From positions 11,577-20,560 of the forward strand of contig MGDB01000094.1 in the NCBI GenBank assembly GCA_001790645.1: a stretch of DNA of 8,984 nucleotides, given 5' to 3'. Made by a program: the position numbers and the translations under genes. Source of the stretch: Candidatus Schekmanbacteria bacterium GWA2_38_11. GTDB lineage: Bacteria > Schekmanbacteria > GWA2-38-11. Shown here one piece after another: positions 1-6,071 of this stretch; positions within the stretch are counted from its first letter, which is position 1, and every line of letters starts with the position of its first letter. A model generated the notes under the pieces. That model searched no databases, was not told where the DNA came from, and saw only the letters and a program-made list of their open reading frames with translations.

Positions 1-498
1 AGATAAAATCGCCTCTACTTCTTTTCCCCTTTTTTTTGCCACTTCCTCAGCAGTCTTTAATCTCATAAGACCGCTCAGTGTTGCCTTTACAGCATTATGA
101 GGGTTACTTGAACCAATAGATTTAGTAAGAATATCTGAAATTCCCGCTCCCTCAAGCACAGCTCTGATTGCACCACCGGCTATTATCCCCGTGCCTTTTG
201 CTGCGGGCTTCAAAAGTACCCGGCTGCTGCTGTAGTGGCCAATCACTTGATGAGGTATTGAAGTATTTTTTAATGCAACCGTAATTAAACTCTTTTTTGC
301 TTTTTCAACTCCCTTCCTGATTGCCTCAGGAGCCTCATTAGCCTTTCCAAGCCCTATCCCCACATGCCCCTCACCGTCTCCTACCACTACCAGAGCAGAA
401 AAACTAAACCTTCTGCCACCTTTAACAACTTTAGCCACTCTGCTAATATGAACTACTCTGTCTATTAATTTTATCTCATCAATGTCTATCTTCTTCAA
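1..498 (-). CDS. rpsE: 30S ribosomal protein S5 (3' end cut by the window)
   Basis: S5 helps set decoding accuracy and, with S3 and S4, forms the mRNA entry site. The 166 codons present contain the double-stranded-RNA-binding-like N-terminal domain, with [20 protein letters not shown] at 23-42 and [20 protein letters not shown] at 44-63. The second domain shows [20 protein letters not shown] at 95-114. The frame reaches the window edge at VEAILS without a stop, so probably only a few residues are missing. The start is TTG (498-496), with AGGAG seven bases upstream. An ATG just before it (503-501) is out of frame and meets TGA after two codons. rpmD, rplO and secY would be expected next. Confidence 0.95.
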   Translation of the reverse strand, partial: MKKIDIDEIKLIDRVVHISRVAKVVKGGRRFSFSALVVVGDGEGHVGIGLGKANEAPEAIRKGVEKAKKSLITVALKNTSIPHQVIGHYSSSRVLLKPAAKGTGIIAGGAIRAVLEGAGISDILTKSIGSSNPHNAVKATLSGLMRLKTAEEVAKKRGKEVEAILS

Positions 499-505
499 AT
501 CATAG

Positions 506-510
506 CTCCT
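506..510 (-). promoter_or_regulatory. Shine-Dalgarno of rpsE (decides the TTG start)
   Basis: AGGAG on the minus strand lies seven bases before the TTG at 498, and only two bases before the out-of-frame ATG at 503. The spacing favours TTG. Confidence 0.85.
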
Positions 511-877
511 AAATTTTTAATCCCTTCTCTTTTACTCCCTCGGCCAACGCCTTTATTCGTCCGTGAAAAGGGAAGCCACCTCTGTCAAACCTGACTTTTT
601 CTATATTTAATTTCTTTGCTTCTTCAGCAATCAACTCTCCTACAAGCTTTGCAGATTCAATGGTGCTTCCTTTTTTCATCTTCTCTTTAAACCCAGGCTT
701 AAGAGTAGAAAAAGAGACCAGAGTCTTTCCGAGATCATCATTTATAAGCTGGGCATAGATATGCTTCTCGCTTTTAAAGACTGAAAGTCTCGGGCTCTCA
801 GCAGTGCCTCTTACCTTTTTCCTGATCTTCTTATGCCTTAATATCCTTGCTTTTTCTTTATTCAACTTTATAGCCAA
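509..877 (-). CDS. rplR: 50S ribosomal protein L18
   Basis: L18 (122 aa) binds 5S rRNA together with L5. The basic N-terminal tail [20 protein letters not shown] (11-30) is followed by [37 protein letters not shown] at 97-115 and the end KEKGLKI, all as expected. The start is TTG (877-875). It is required because there is no ATG or GTG near this N-terminus, and AAGGGGAG lies nine bases upstream. The TAG stop overlaps the Shine-Dalgarno of rpsE, whose start is 10 bases on. Confidence 0.97.
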   Translation of the reverse strand: MAIKLNKEKARILRHKKIRKKVRGTAESPRLSVFKSEKHIYAQLINDDLGKTLVSFSTLKPGFKEKMKKGSTIESAKLVGELIAEEAKKLNIEKVRFDRGGFPFHGRIKALAEGVKEKGLKI

Positions 878-886
878 GAATCTTCT

Positions 887-894
887 CTCCCCTT
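887..894 (-). promoter_or_regulatory. Shine-Dalgarno of rplR (TTG start)
   Basis: AAGGGGAG lies nine bases before the TTG at 877. It is downstream of the palindromic element in the same spacer and is not part of that palindrome. Confidence 0.75.
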
Positions 895-914
895 GTATCT
901 AATGAAATGTAGAA

Positions 915-941
915 ACAGGGCTTGTCCCTGTCCTCCGACAG
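915..941 (-). repeat. Palindromic element in the rplF-rplR spacer, two competing hairpins
   Basis: On the plus strand ACAGGG (915-920), loop CTTGT and CCCTGT (926-931) form a perfect 6-bp stem, extendable by two G-U pairs in minus-strand RNA. A second stem, CTGTC (928-932), loop CTCC and GACAG (937-941), shares bases 928-931 with the first, so only one can form at a time. The GGGCTTGTCCC core resembles short REP-like palindromes that recur in many bacterial genomes. Multi-copy status cannot be tested here. The element begins 6 bases after the rplF stop. Confidence 0.6.
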
Positions 942-947
942 TCACAG

Positions 948-1484
948 TTAAGCTCCGGTTTTACCTACCTTTGTCTTAACCACTTCATCTGTGTACCTTA
1001 TACCTTTCCCCTTATAGGGCTCTGGAGGTGCAAACCCTCTGATTTCAGCCGCTACCTGGCCAACCAGGTGCTTGTCTGCCCCCTTGACTGTCATCTCTAT
1101 CTGCTTTTCTACGTTAATCTTTATCCCTTCAGGGATATCGTAGACCACAGGGTGAGAGAAGCCTATGTTCAATGTCAGCTTCCCGCCCTGCACCTGAGCC
1201 TTGTACCCAACGCCCCTTATCTCAAGCTTCTTCTGAAACCCATGAACAACGCCCTGAACCATGTTATTCAGAATACTTCTGAACAACCCGTGAAAAGCTT
1301 TGTCAGTCTTATTTGAACCTGAAGGATTAACTATAAGCTTATCTGAATCTTTCTCAACCTTTATCCCCGGAGGAAACGCATAAGAGAGCTTCCCTAAAGG
1401 TCCCTGTATGTCAATCTTATCTTTTGAAATTCCTACTGTCACTTCTTTAGGACATAGGATTACTTTTTTCCCAACTCTTGACAT
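948..1484 (-). CDS. rplF: 50S ribosomal protein L6
   Basis: L6 (178 aa from this start, the usual length) binds 23S rRNA near the sarcin-ricin loop and the factor-binding site. It has two similar alpha/beta domains. The N-terminal one begins MSRVGKKVILCP, and the C-terminal one carries EIRGVGYKAQVQGGKLTLNI (88-107) and the signature APPEPYKGKGIRYTDE at 152-167. An in-frame GTG lies eight codons upstream at 1508, which would add MFRKRKER. It is rejected because the family starts at MSRVGKK and a purine-rich GAGAGA precedes this ATG, though the ribosome binding site is not strong. The 3' junction to rplR holds a small palindrome. Confidence 0.96.
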   Translation of the reverse strand: MSRVGKKVILCPKEVTVGISKDKIDIQGPLGKLSYAFPPGIKVEKDSDKLIVNPSGSNKTDKAFHGLFRSILNNMVQGVVHGFQKKLEIRGVGYKAQVQGGKLTLNIGFSHPVVYDIPEGIKINVEKQIEMTVKGADKHLVGQVAAEIRGFAPPEPYKGKGIRYTDEVVKTKVGKTGA

Positions 1485-1513
1485 TCTCTCTTTTCTCTTT
1501 CTAAACACTCTCC

Positions 1514-1541
1514 GCTAAAAGCCATAAGCTATTAGCTATTA
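1514..1541. repeat. Heptamer tandem repeat in the rpsH-rplF spacer
   Basis: Four contiguous 7-base units on the plus strand: GCTAAAA, GCCATAA, GCTATTA, GCTATTA, with a partial unit after. The array lies between the rpsH stop and the rplF start and leaves the purine-rich rplF upstream region intact. It was found by reading the sequence, and copy number elsewhere is unknown. Confidence 0.75.
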
Positions 1542-1577
1542 GTAGGTTTCTTAAAAAACGGGGTTTTATAAAAACCT

Positions 1578-1973
1578 CTACCAGATCTCGCAGATAACCT
1601 CTCCTCCAACCCCATCAGCACTGCATCTCTTATCTGTCATTATCCCCTTTGAAGTCGTAAGAATTGCTATTCCCAACCCGTTTAGTACCTTAGGGATATT
1701 GTCCTTGCTCACGTAATAACGCCTTCCAGGTGTACTTACCCTTTTTAACCCTGCTATGACAGGTTGACCCTCTTCATCATATTTGAGTGTTATCCTTATT
1801 ACACCCTGTTTTCTGTCCCTGAGTAACTTATATTTTTTTATAAAACCCTCTTCTTCAAGGATTTTTGCAATTTCAAGCTTTAAATTTGAGGCCCCTACAT
1901 CAACCTTTTCATGGCTTGCCTTTAAAGCATTCCTAATTCTGTTAAGCATATCTGCTATTGGATCAGTTAACAT
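1578..1973 (-). CDS. rpsH: 30S ribosomal protein S8
   Basis: S8 (131 aa) binds the central domain of 16S rRNA, and in E. coli it represses the spc operon by binding mRNA near the L5 start. [29 protein letters not shown] at 78-87, [16 protein letters not shown] at 99-114 and the end GGEVICEIW are typical. The ATG follows an A-rich stretch, with GGAG ten bases upstream. An out-of-frame eight-codon reading frame with a better-spaced AGGA overlaps this start (see findings). I could not recognise an S8-type operator in the rplX-rplE junction by eye. Confidence 0.98.
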   Translation of the reverse strand: MLTDPIADMLNRIRNALKASHEKVDVGASNLKLEIAKILEEEGFIKKYKLLRDRKQGVIRITLKYDEEGQPVIAGLKRVSTPGRRYYVSKDNIPKVLNGLGIAILTTSKGIMTDKRCSADGVGGEVICEIW

Positions 1974-2027
1974 TTTTTTCTTTCTCCATTATATTATCCT
2001 GCAACCCAAACTAACTGTATACATAAC

Positions 2028-2213
2028 TCACCAACTGGCTTTTGTTACCCCGGGTATCTGCCCTTCCAAAGCCAGTTTTCTGAAGCAGATCCTGCACATC
2101 TCAAACTTCCTTAGATAACCGCGAGGCCTTCCGCATAAACGGCACCTGCTGTGAGCACGAACTTTATATTTTGGAGTCCTTTTACTTTTTATTATTGAAG
2201 ATTTCTTTGCCAT
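2028..2213 (-). CDS. rpsN: 30S ribosomal protein S14, zinc-binding type Z
   Basis: S14 (61 aa) completes the 30S head near the A site. This is the short C+ form, with a zinc site made of CRLC (C24, C27) and CRIC (C40, C43). [19 protein letters not shown] and the end [11 protein letters not shown] are characteristic. The longer, roughly 100-residue zinc-free form found in E. coli is clearly different. The ATG has AGG six bases upstream. The gene ends TGA and is followed by 54 bases before rpsH. A zinc-independent paralogue could exist elsewhere in the genome but is not in this window. Confidence 0.99.
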   Translation of the reverse strand: MAKKSSIIKSKRTPKYKVRAHSRCRLCGRPRGYLRKFEMCRICFRKLALEGQIPGVTKASW

Positions 2214-2238
2214 TAAAAACCTTTTCTTCAGAAACTAA

Positions 2239-2778
2239 TTAATTTCTAAAAGGCATCCCGAGATAACCGAGTAATGCCTTACCCTCATCTTCACTTTTAG
2301 CAGTGGTAACAATGGTAACATTTAGACCTCTTATCTTGTCAATCTTATCATAATTGATCTCCGGAAAAATAATCTGCTCCTTGAGCCCAAGGGTGTAATT
2401 GCCCTTACTGTCAAAAGACTTGGCTGAAACGCCTTTAAAATCACGAATCCTGGGAAGGGCTGAATTTACCAGCCGGTCTAAAAACTCATACATCTTGTCT
2501 CCTCTTATAGTAACCTTGCACCCTATTGGCATATCTACCCTGAGTTTAAAAGTAGCAATTGATTTCTTAGCTCGTGTAACTACAGGTTTCTGGCCTGTAA
2601 TAGCCATAAGGTCACCGGTAGCAGCCTCAATGGCTTTAGCATTCTGAATAGCCTCGCCTAAACCAATATTGAGGACTATTTTTACAAGCCTTGGAACCTG
2701 CATAATATTCTTGTATTTGAAATCCTCCACCATTTTCTTCACGACTTCTTCTTTATATTTTTCTTTTAGCCTCGCCAT
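2239..2778 (-). CDS. rplE: 50S ribosomal protein L5
   Basis: L5 (179 aa, normal length) binds 5S rRNA and contacts the 30S head and P-site tRNA. Motifs are [16 protein letters not shown] at 28-43, [18 protein letters not shown] at 60-77, [26 protein letters not shown] near 139-156 and the end GMPFRN. The start [12 protein letters not shown] (ATG 2778-2776) is chosen because AAGGA lies just upstream and it gives the family length. The frame stays open for 43 codons further upstream, but that stretch is rplX read in another frame. rpsN follows after 25 bases. Confidence 0.98.
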   Translation of the reverse strand: MARLKEKYKEEVVKKMVEDFKYKNIMQVPRLVKIVLNIGLGEAIQNAKAIEAATGDLMAITGQKPVVTRAKKSIATFKLRVDMPIGCKVTIRGDKMYEFLDRLVNSALPRIRDFKGVSAKSFDSKGNYTLGLKEQIIFPEINYDKIDKIRGLNVTIVTTAKSEDEGKALLGYLGMPFRN

Positions 2779-2801
2779 AATATTCCTTTTATGAAAACCC
2801 C

Positions 2802-3131
2802 TTATTTCTTCTCCAGCGTCTCTCCGCATTTTTTGCATAACCTGACCTTGGCTCCGTCTGAAAGGGTCTTCCTTGCAACCCTTGTTGGCTTTTCGCATTT
2901 GCTGCATAAAACCATGACCTTGGACCAGTGCAGAGGCCCTTCTTTCTCTATAATCCCTCCCTGCTTTTGCTGGGAGGTTGGCCTGGCATGCTTCTTGATG
3001 AAGTTTACCTTCTCTATAATTACTCTTTCCTTCTTTGGCAATACTCTCAGAACCTTTCCTGTTTTCCCCTTTTCCTTTCCTGAAATTACCACTACAAAGT
3101 CATTCTTTCTTATTGCAAAACTCGATGCCAT
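2802..3131 (-). CDS. rplX: 50S ribosomal protein L24, four-cysteine (zinc-ribbon-like) form
   Basis: L24 (109 aa) is an assembly-initiator protein of the large subunit. The N-terminal KOW motif is seen as [18 protein letters not shown] at 14-31, followed by [20 protein letters not shown] and the usual [13 protein letters not shown]. The C-terminal half carries CSKC (C76, C79) and CKKC (C99, C102), a spacing expected for a zinc ribbon. In many bacteria, E. coli included, these positions are not cysteine. Zinc binding is inferred and not shown. The ATG has AGGAG six bases upstream. rplE begins 23 bases after the TAA stop. Confidence 0.97.
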   Translation of the reverse strand: MASSFAIRKNDFVVVISGKEKGKTGKVLRVLPKKERVIIEKVNFIKKHARPTSQQKQGGIIEKEGPLHWSKVMVLCSKCEKPTRVARKTLSDGAKVRLCKKCGETLEKK

Positions 3132-3153
3132 GGAGTTCTCCTATCAACTAAAG

Positions 3154-3522
3154 CTATAAAACCTCTGGTGCCAGGGAAATTATTTTCATAAATTTTTTTT
3201 TCCGCAACTCTCTTGCAACAGGACCAAAAATCCTTGTCCCGACAGGTTCTTTCTGGGCATTTATTATAACTGCAGCATTATCATCAAATCTTATGTAGGA
3301 CCCGTCAGACCTGCCTAATTCCTTATTTGTCCTGACAACCACCGCGTAAACAACCTCCCCTTTTTTAACAGCGCCCTCAGGAGATGCTTCTTTTACAGAA
3401 GCCCTTATTACATCTCCAATCTGGGCATACCGCCTTCTTGATCCTCCAAGGACAAGTATGCACTGAATCTTCTTTGCACCCGAATTATCAGCAACTGTTA
3501 AATTAGTCCGCATCTGGATCAT
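3154..3522 (-). CDS. rplN: 50S ribosomal protein L14
   Basis: L14 (122 aa from this start, the canonical length) sits at the subunit interface and is the contact for the silencing factor RsfS in other bacteria. The start [19 protein letters not shown] is the family N-terminus. The signature [20 protein letters not shown] lies at 61-80 and [12 protein letters not shown] at 95-106. A GTG five codons upstream is in frame, but it is rejected. It would add residues not seen in the family, and its bases form part of the Shine-Dalgarno GGGAG lying eight bases before the chosen ATG. The gene ends TAG, and rplX starts after 22 bases. Confidence 0.98.
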   Translation of the reverse strand: MIQMRTNLTVADNSGAKKIQCILVLGGSRRRYAQIGDVIRASVKEASPEGAVKKGEVVYAVVVRTNKELGRSDGSYIRFDDNAAVIINAQKEPVGTRIFGPVARELRKKKFMKIISLAPEVL

Positions 3523-3530
3523 TAAAATTA

Positions 3531-3535
3531 CTCCC
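3531..3535 (-). promoter_or_regulatory. Shine-Dalgarno of rplN (decides between two starts)
   Basis: GGGAG lies eight bases before the ATG at 3522. It overlaps the alternative in-frame GTG at 3537, which rules that codon out as the main start. Confidence 0.85.
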
Positions 3536-3556
3536 ACTCAAGACAGAACCTTACTG

Positions 3557-3814
3557 TCATCCTGCCTTTTCAATTACCTCAATCACCCGTGTTTTTTTTT
3601 CTTTGCTTAAAGGCCTGCATTCTGCAATCCACACCAAATCCCCAACCTTGCACTCATTCTTCTCATCATGGGATTTAAATTTAGAGGTCTTTTTAAATGT
3701 CTTTTTATACCTTGAGTGCATTACAAGCCTTTCTACTTTGACAACAACAGTTTTGTCCATCTTGTTGCTAATAACCCTTCCAATCATACCGCTTGATTTT
3801 TTTAATTTTTCCAC
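3557..3814 (-). CDS. rpsQ: 30S ribosomal protein S17
   Basis: S17 (85 aa) is an OB-fold protein that binds 16S rRNA early in 30S assembly. [19 protein letters not shown] (11-29), the YKK-rich loop at 36-46 and [16 protein letters not shown] (58-73) are the family motifs. The chosen start is GTG (3814-3812), with AAGGGG five bases upstream. An in-frame ATG at residue 10 would delete the N-terminal residues and has no comparable ribosome binding site. This is the last gene of the classical S10 set. rplN of the spc set follows after only 34 bases, with no visible promoter between. Confidence 0.97.
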   Translation of the reverse strand: MEKLKKSSGMIGRVISNKMDKTVVVKVERLVMHSRYKKTFKKTSKFKSHDEKNECKVGDLVWIAECRPLSKEKKTRVIEVIEKAG

Positions 3815-3819
3815 TTAAA

Positions 3820-3825
3820 CCCCTT
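3820..3825 (-). promoter_or_regulatory. Shine-Dalgarno of rpsQ (GTG start)
   Basis: AAGGGG lies five bases before the GTG at 3814 and is preserved at the downstream edge of the repeat-filled spacer. Confidence 0.8.
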
Positions 3826-3841
3826 TTAAAGTCTAAAAAGT

Positions 3842-3950
3842 AAATTCTAAATCCTAATTTCTAAATCCTAAACAAATTCAAAATCAGAATCTTCAAAACT
3901 GTTTTGAGGTTGGAAATTGTTTAGAATTTAGGATTTCGAATTTAGGATTT
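3842..3950. repeat. Inverted heptamer-repeat element filling the rpmC-rpsQ spacer
   Basis: Plus-strand bases 3842-3875 are AAATTCT, AAATCCT, AATTTCT, AAATCCT, AAACAA. The reverse complement of 3917-3950 is AAATCCT, AAATTCG, AAATCCT, AAATTCT, AAACAA. The two 34-base arms match at 28 of 34 positions in the same heptamer register and are separated by 41 bases. The right arm covers the rpmC stop codon (3942-3944) and its last sense codon. The sequence style resembles AT-rich interspersed repeats of many environmental bacteria. Confidence 0.8.
3893..3907. repeat. Central palindrome within the rpmC-rpsQ element
   Basis: TCAAAAC (3893-3899), one central T, then GTTTTGA (3901-3907) form a perfect 7-bp inverted repeat nested between the two 34-base heptamer arms. 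Confidence 0.75.
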
Positions 3951-4142
3951 TACGTCTTTTTCCTTCTCCTTTAATATAGAAAGAACTCTTGCTAAATCTC
4001 TCTTAGCAATCTTAATCCTTGAGGGATCCTCAAGCTGTCCTGAAGAGAATCTGAATTTCAAGTTAAAGATCTCTTCTCTTAAATCCCTCTCCTTTTGCCT
4101 TATCTCCTCTAAGGTCAGTTCCCTTACTTCCTTTGCCTTCAT
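3942..4142 (-). CDS. rpmC: 50S ribosomal protein L29
   Basis: L29 (66 aa) is a small two-helix protein beside L23 at the exit tunnel. It is recognised from VRELTLEEIRQKERDLREEI, FNLKFRFSSGQLEDPSRIK and a second helix RDLARVLSILKEKEK. The ATG has only a distant AAGG (11 bases), so initiation may be modest. Oddity: the last sense codon and the stop (TCC TAA) lie inside the heptamer repeat that fills the rpmC-rpsQ spacer, so the repeat appears to have defined the C-terminus. Repeat spacers lie on both sides of this gene. Confidence 0.97.
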   Translation of the reverse strand: MKAKEVRELTLEEIRQKERDLREEIFNLKFRFSSGQLEDPSRIKIAKRDLARVLSILKEKEKDVKS

Positions 4143-4165
4143 TTAATTTAAAACCTTAAAAGTTT

Positions 4166-4226
4166 GATTACGCAGATTTTTCATTATAAACCTAATCTGT
4201 GTAATCCTCTTTCAATCGCTGTAATC
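4166..4226. repeat. GATTACACAGATT-type repeat in the rplP-rpmC spacer
   Basis: GATTACGCAGATT (4166-4178) is the reverse complement of AATCTGTGTAATC (4194-4206) except at one position, giving a 13-base stem with one mismatch and a 15-base loop. A third, diverged copy in the second orientation, AATCGCTGTAATC, lies at 4214-4226, exactly 20 bases after the second. The whole set lies in the 108-base spacer without touching either coding region. Confidence 0.8.
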
Positions 4227-4250
4227 ATAAAAAATTTCTTCAAAAATTTT

Positions 4251-4661
4251 TTAATGCCTTGATACAAATTTGGTTGCTATGGAGAGCTTATGAGATGCTA
4301 ATCTCATTGCTTCCTTTGCAGCTTCGGGTGTAACTCCGTCCATTTCATAGAGTATCCTCCCTGCTTTTACCGGAGCAACCCAGAATTCAGGATTCCCCTT
4401 TCCTTTTCCCATCCTTACTTCAGCCGGTTTCTTTGACATGGGTTTATCAGGAAAGACCCTTATCCATATTTTCCCGCCTTTTTTTATGCAGCGGGCAAGA
4501 GCAATTCTTGCAGCCTCAATCTGCCTGTTTGTGATTCTGCCCGGCTCCATGGCTTTTAGCCCAAATTCTCCGAAACTCAGCTCACTTCCACGAGAGGCTT
4601 TACCACGAATCCTGCCTTTTTGCTGCTTCCTGTATTTTGTTTTTTGCGGCATTAATAGCAT
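4251..4661 (-). CDS. rplP: 50S ribosomal protein L16
   Basis: L16 (136 aa) organises the A-site and 5S rRNA region of the large subunit. The motifs [14 protein letters not shown] near the start, [16 protein letters not shown] at 39-54 and [20 protein letters not shown] at 70-89 are diagnostic. The Arg in EVRMGKGKG (R83) corresponds to the arginine that some bacteria hydroxylate. Two starts are possible, ATG at 4661 and ATG three codons later. The first is preferred because GAGGGG lies nine bases before it. A 108-base spacer holding a GATTACACAGATT-type repeat follows before rpmC. Confidence 0.98.
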   Translation of the reverse strand: MLLMPQKTKYRKQQKGRIRGKASRGSELSFGEFGLKAMEPGRITNRQIEAARIALARCIKKGGKIWIRVFPDKPMSKKPAEVRMGKGKGNPEFWVAPVKAGRILYEMDGVTPEAAKEAMRLASHKLSIATKFVSRH

Positions 4662-4694
4662 TTCTTTATACCCCTCTCTTTACTCCTGCGCGGA

Positions 4695-5351
4695 TTAAGA
4701 AGCTTTGTCCTCGACTTTTACCCTCTCAGGCAAAATCTCCCCTTTATATATCCAAACCTTTACCCCAATAATACCGTAGGTTGTCCTCGCCTCGGCAAAA
4801 CCGTAATCCACATCAGCCCTTAGTGTATGCAAGGGAACCCTGCCTTCCCTGAACCATTCAGTCCTTGCTATCTCTGCTCCTCCAAGCCTCCCGGAACATC
4901 TGATCTTTATCCCCTGCGCGCCAAACCTTAGGGCAGATGCAACGTTCTTTTTCATAGCTCTTCTGAAGGCAATCCTTCTTTCAAGCTGCAAGGCAACGTT
5001 CTCAGCAACAAGCTGGGAATCTATCTCGGCCTTCTTTATCTCAAAGGTATTTATAGTTACATTCTTGGAAATAATTTTTTTCAGTTCGTCTTTGAGCCTA
5101 TCAATCTCTGAACCCCTTTTTCCTATTACAATGCCAGGCCTTGAGGAATAAATGTTCACCCTGAGATTATCAGAAGCCCTCTCAATCTCAATCTTTGAAA
5201 CACCGGCCCTCTCAAGTCTGCTTCTTACAAACTTGCGGATCTGCAAATCCTCATGTAAAAACTTAGCAAAATTTTTTTTCGCATACCATTTAGAATCCCA
5301 TGTCTTATTTATTCCCAACCTAAACCCCGTAGGGTGAACCTTTTGGCCCAA
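4695..5351 (-). CDS. rpsC: 30S ribosomal protein S3
   Basis: S3 (218 aa) lies at the mRNA entry channel and helps unwind mRNA. The N-terminus [13 protein letters not shown] is the universal one. A type-2 KH domain shows [13 protein letters not shown] at 74-86 with the GxxG loop GKRG at 77-80. The basic patch FRRAMKKNV at 129-137 matches the helicase-associated Arg/Lys cluster known from E. coli. The C-terminal signature [18 protein letters not shown] runs at 154-171. The start is TTG (5351-5349), forced by the conserved N-terminus because no ATG or GTG is in frame nearby. GGAGG eight bases upstream supports it. It ends TAA, and rplP starts 33 bases later. Confidence 0.98.
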   Translation of the reverse strand: MGQKVHPTGFRLGINKTWDSKWYAKKNFAKFLHEDLQIRKFVRSRLERAGVSKIEIERASDNLRVNIYSSRPGIVIGKRGSEIDRLKDELKKIISKNVTINTFEIKKAEIDSQLVAENVALQLERRIAFRRAMKKNVASALRFGAQGIKIRCSGRLGGAEIARTEWFREGRVPLHTLRADVDYGFAEARTTYGIIGVKVWIYKGEILPERVKVEDKAS

Positions 5352-5359
5352 TTGAAAAT

Positions 5360-5364
5360 CCTCC
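5360..5364 (-). promoter_or_regulatory. Shine-Dalgarno of rpsC (TTG start)
   Basis: GGAGG lies eight bases before the TTG at 5351, in the 17-base rplV-rpsC junction. Confidence 0.88.
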
Positions 5365-5368
5365 AGTA

Positions 5369-5752
5369 TTAAGAACCCTGTGAAACTGCTCCTAAAACTA
5401 TTGTTATGTGACTTGTCCTTTTCCTTATAGGAGTAGCTCTTCCCATTGCCCGCGGCATATAACGCTTAAGAGTCGGCCCCTCATTTACATAGACACTCTT
5501 AATAAAAAAACTGTCTACGTCGATTTTGGTTTTTTTGTTTTCTGCTATTCGCATGGCGTTTGATACAGCAGAATTTAATATCTTCTTGATCACGGGAGCT
5601 GCGTATTTGGGTGAAAATTCTAAAATCGTTATGGCTTCATCAACCATTTTCCCTCTTATCAAATCCACGACTAACCGTGCTTTTCTCGGAGCAATCCTCA
5701 TAAACCGCCCCGATGCCTTGGATTCAACCTGAATTTTTACCTCTTCTTCCAT
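5369..5752 (-). CDS. rplV: 50S ribosomal protein L22
   Basis: L22 (127 aa) binds several 23S rRNA domains, and its beta-hairpin lines the exit tunnel, where macrolide resistance mutations arise in other bacteria. Visible parts are [21 protein letters not shown] (residues 19-39, shown by the RKARLV core), the helix around [19 protein letters not shown], and the C-terminal signature [18 protein letters not shown] (89-106) followed by [14 protein letters not shown]. The first 16 residues ([16 protein letters not shown]) form a short variable acidic leader before the conserved region. GAGG lies four bases before the ATG. rpsC follows after 17 bases. Confidence 0.98.
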   Translation of the reverse strand: MEEEVKIQVESKASGRFMRIAPRKARLVVDLIRGKMVDEAITILEFSPKYAAPVIKKILNSAVSNAMRIAENKKTKIDVDSFFIKSVYVNEGPTLKRYMPRAMGRATPIRKRTSHITIVLGAVSQGS

Positions 5753-5769
5753 AAGACCTCTTACCTAAC

Positions 5770-6063
5770 CTATGCTCCGGTTACTTTAGTAGTTTTTTCT
5801 GTCTTGGTACCGCTGTGCCCTCTGAAGGTCCTTGTTGGTGCAAACTCACCGAGCTTGTGGCCTACCATGTTTTCCGTTACATAAACAGGAATAAACTTTT
5901 TCCCGTTGTGGATAGCAATGGTATAGCCCACAAACTCTGGCACTATGGTAGAGTTCCTTGCCCAGCTTTTTATTACCTTCTGTTCCCTGCTCTCTTCCTG
6001 CTGCTTTATCTTTGCTAAAAGCTTTTCATCTACATAGGGACCTTTTTTTATTGATCTGGCCAT
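5770..6063 (-). CDS. rpsS: 30S ribosomal protein S19
   Basis: S19 (97 aa) binds the 30S head with S13 near the A-site tRNA. The N-terminus [16 protein letters not shown] is typical. The family signature runs from [19 protein letters not shown] (52-70) to [13 protein letters not shown] (71-83). The start is ATG with AAGG four bases upstream, immediately after the rplB stop, so the two genes probably share ribosomes. The stop is TAG and rplV starts 17 bases later. Length and motifs are normal. Confidence 0.99.
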   Translation of the reverse strand: MARSIKKGPYVDEKLLAKIKQQEESREQKVIKSWARNSTIVPEFVGYTIAIHNGKKFIPVYVTENMVGHKLGEFAPTRTFRGHSGTKTEKTTKVTGA

Positions 6064-6071
6064 AGATCCTT

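Noticed and set aside
1485..1508. GTG start giving L6 eight extra residues
   Set aside because: L6 proteins begin at MSRVGKK. The GGAG before this GTG is too close to it to act as a normal ribosome binding site.
2779..2907. A 43-codon N-terminal extension of L5
   Set aside because: The added residues are rplX coding sequence read in another frame. The family length and the AAGGA site both favour the ATG at 2778.
2791..3159. Plus-strand open frame of 122 codons antisense to rplX
   Set aside because: It lies opposite a clearly conserved L24 gene, shows no family motif, and belongs to a set of plus-strand frames that all mirror ribosomal-protein genes. The same applies to the frames at 1783-2118, 1068-1316, 2399-2647, 4438-4698, 7084-7371 and 8339-8569.
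3815..3941. Promoter or new start of transcription in the AT-rich rpmC-rpsQ spacer
   Set aside because: The AT-richness is explained by the heptamer repeat. I could not find a convincing -35/-10 pair with suitable spacing on the minus strand.
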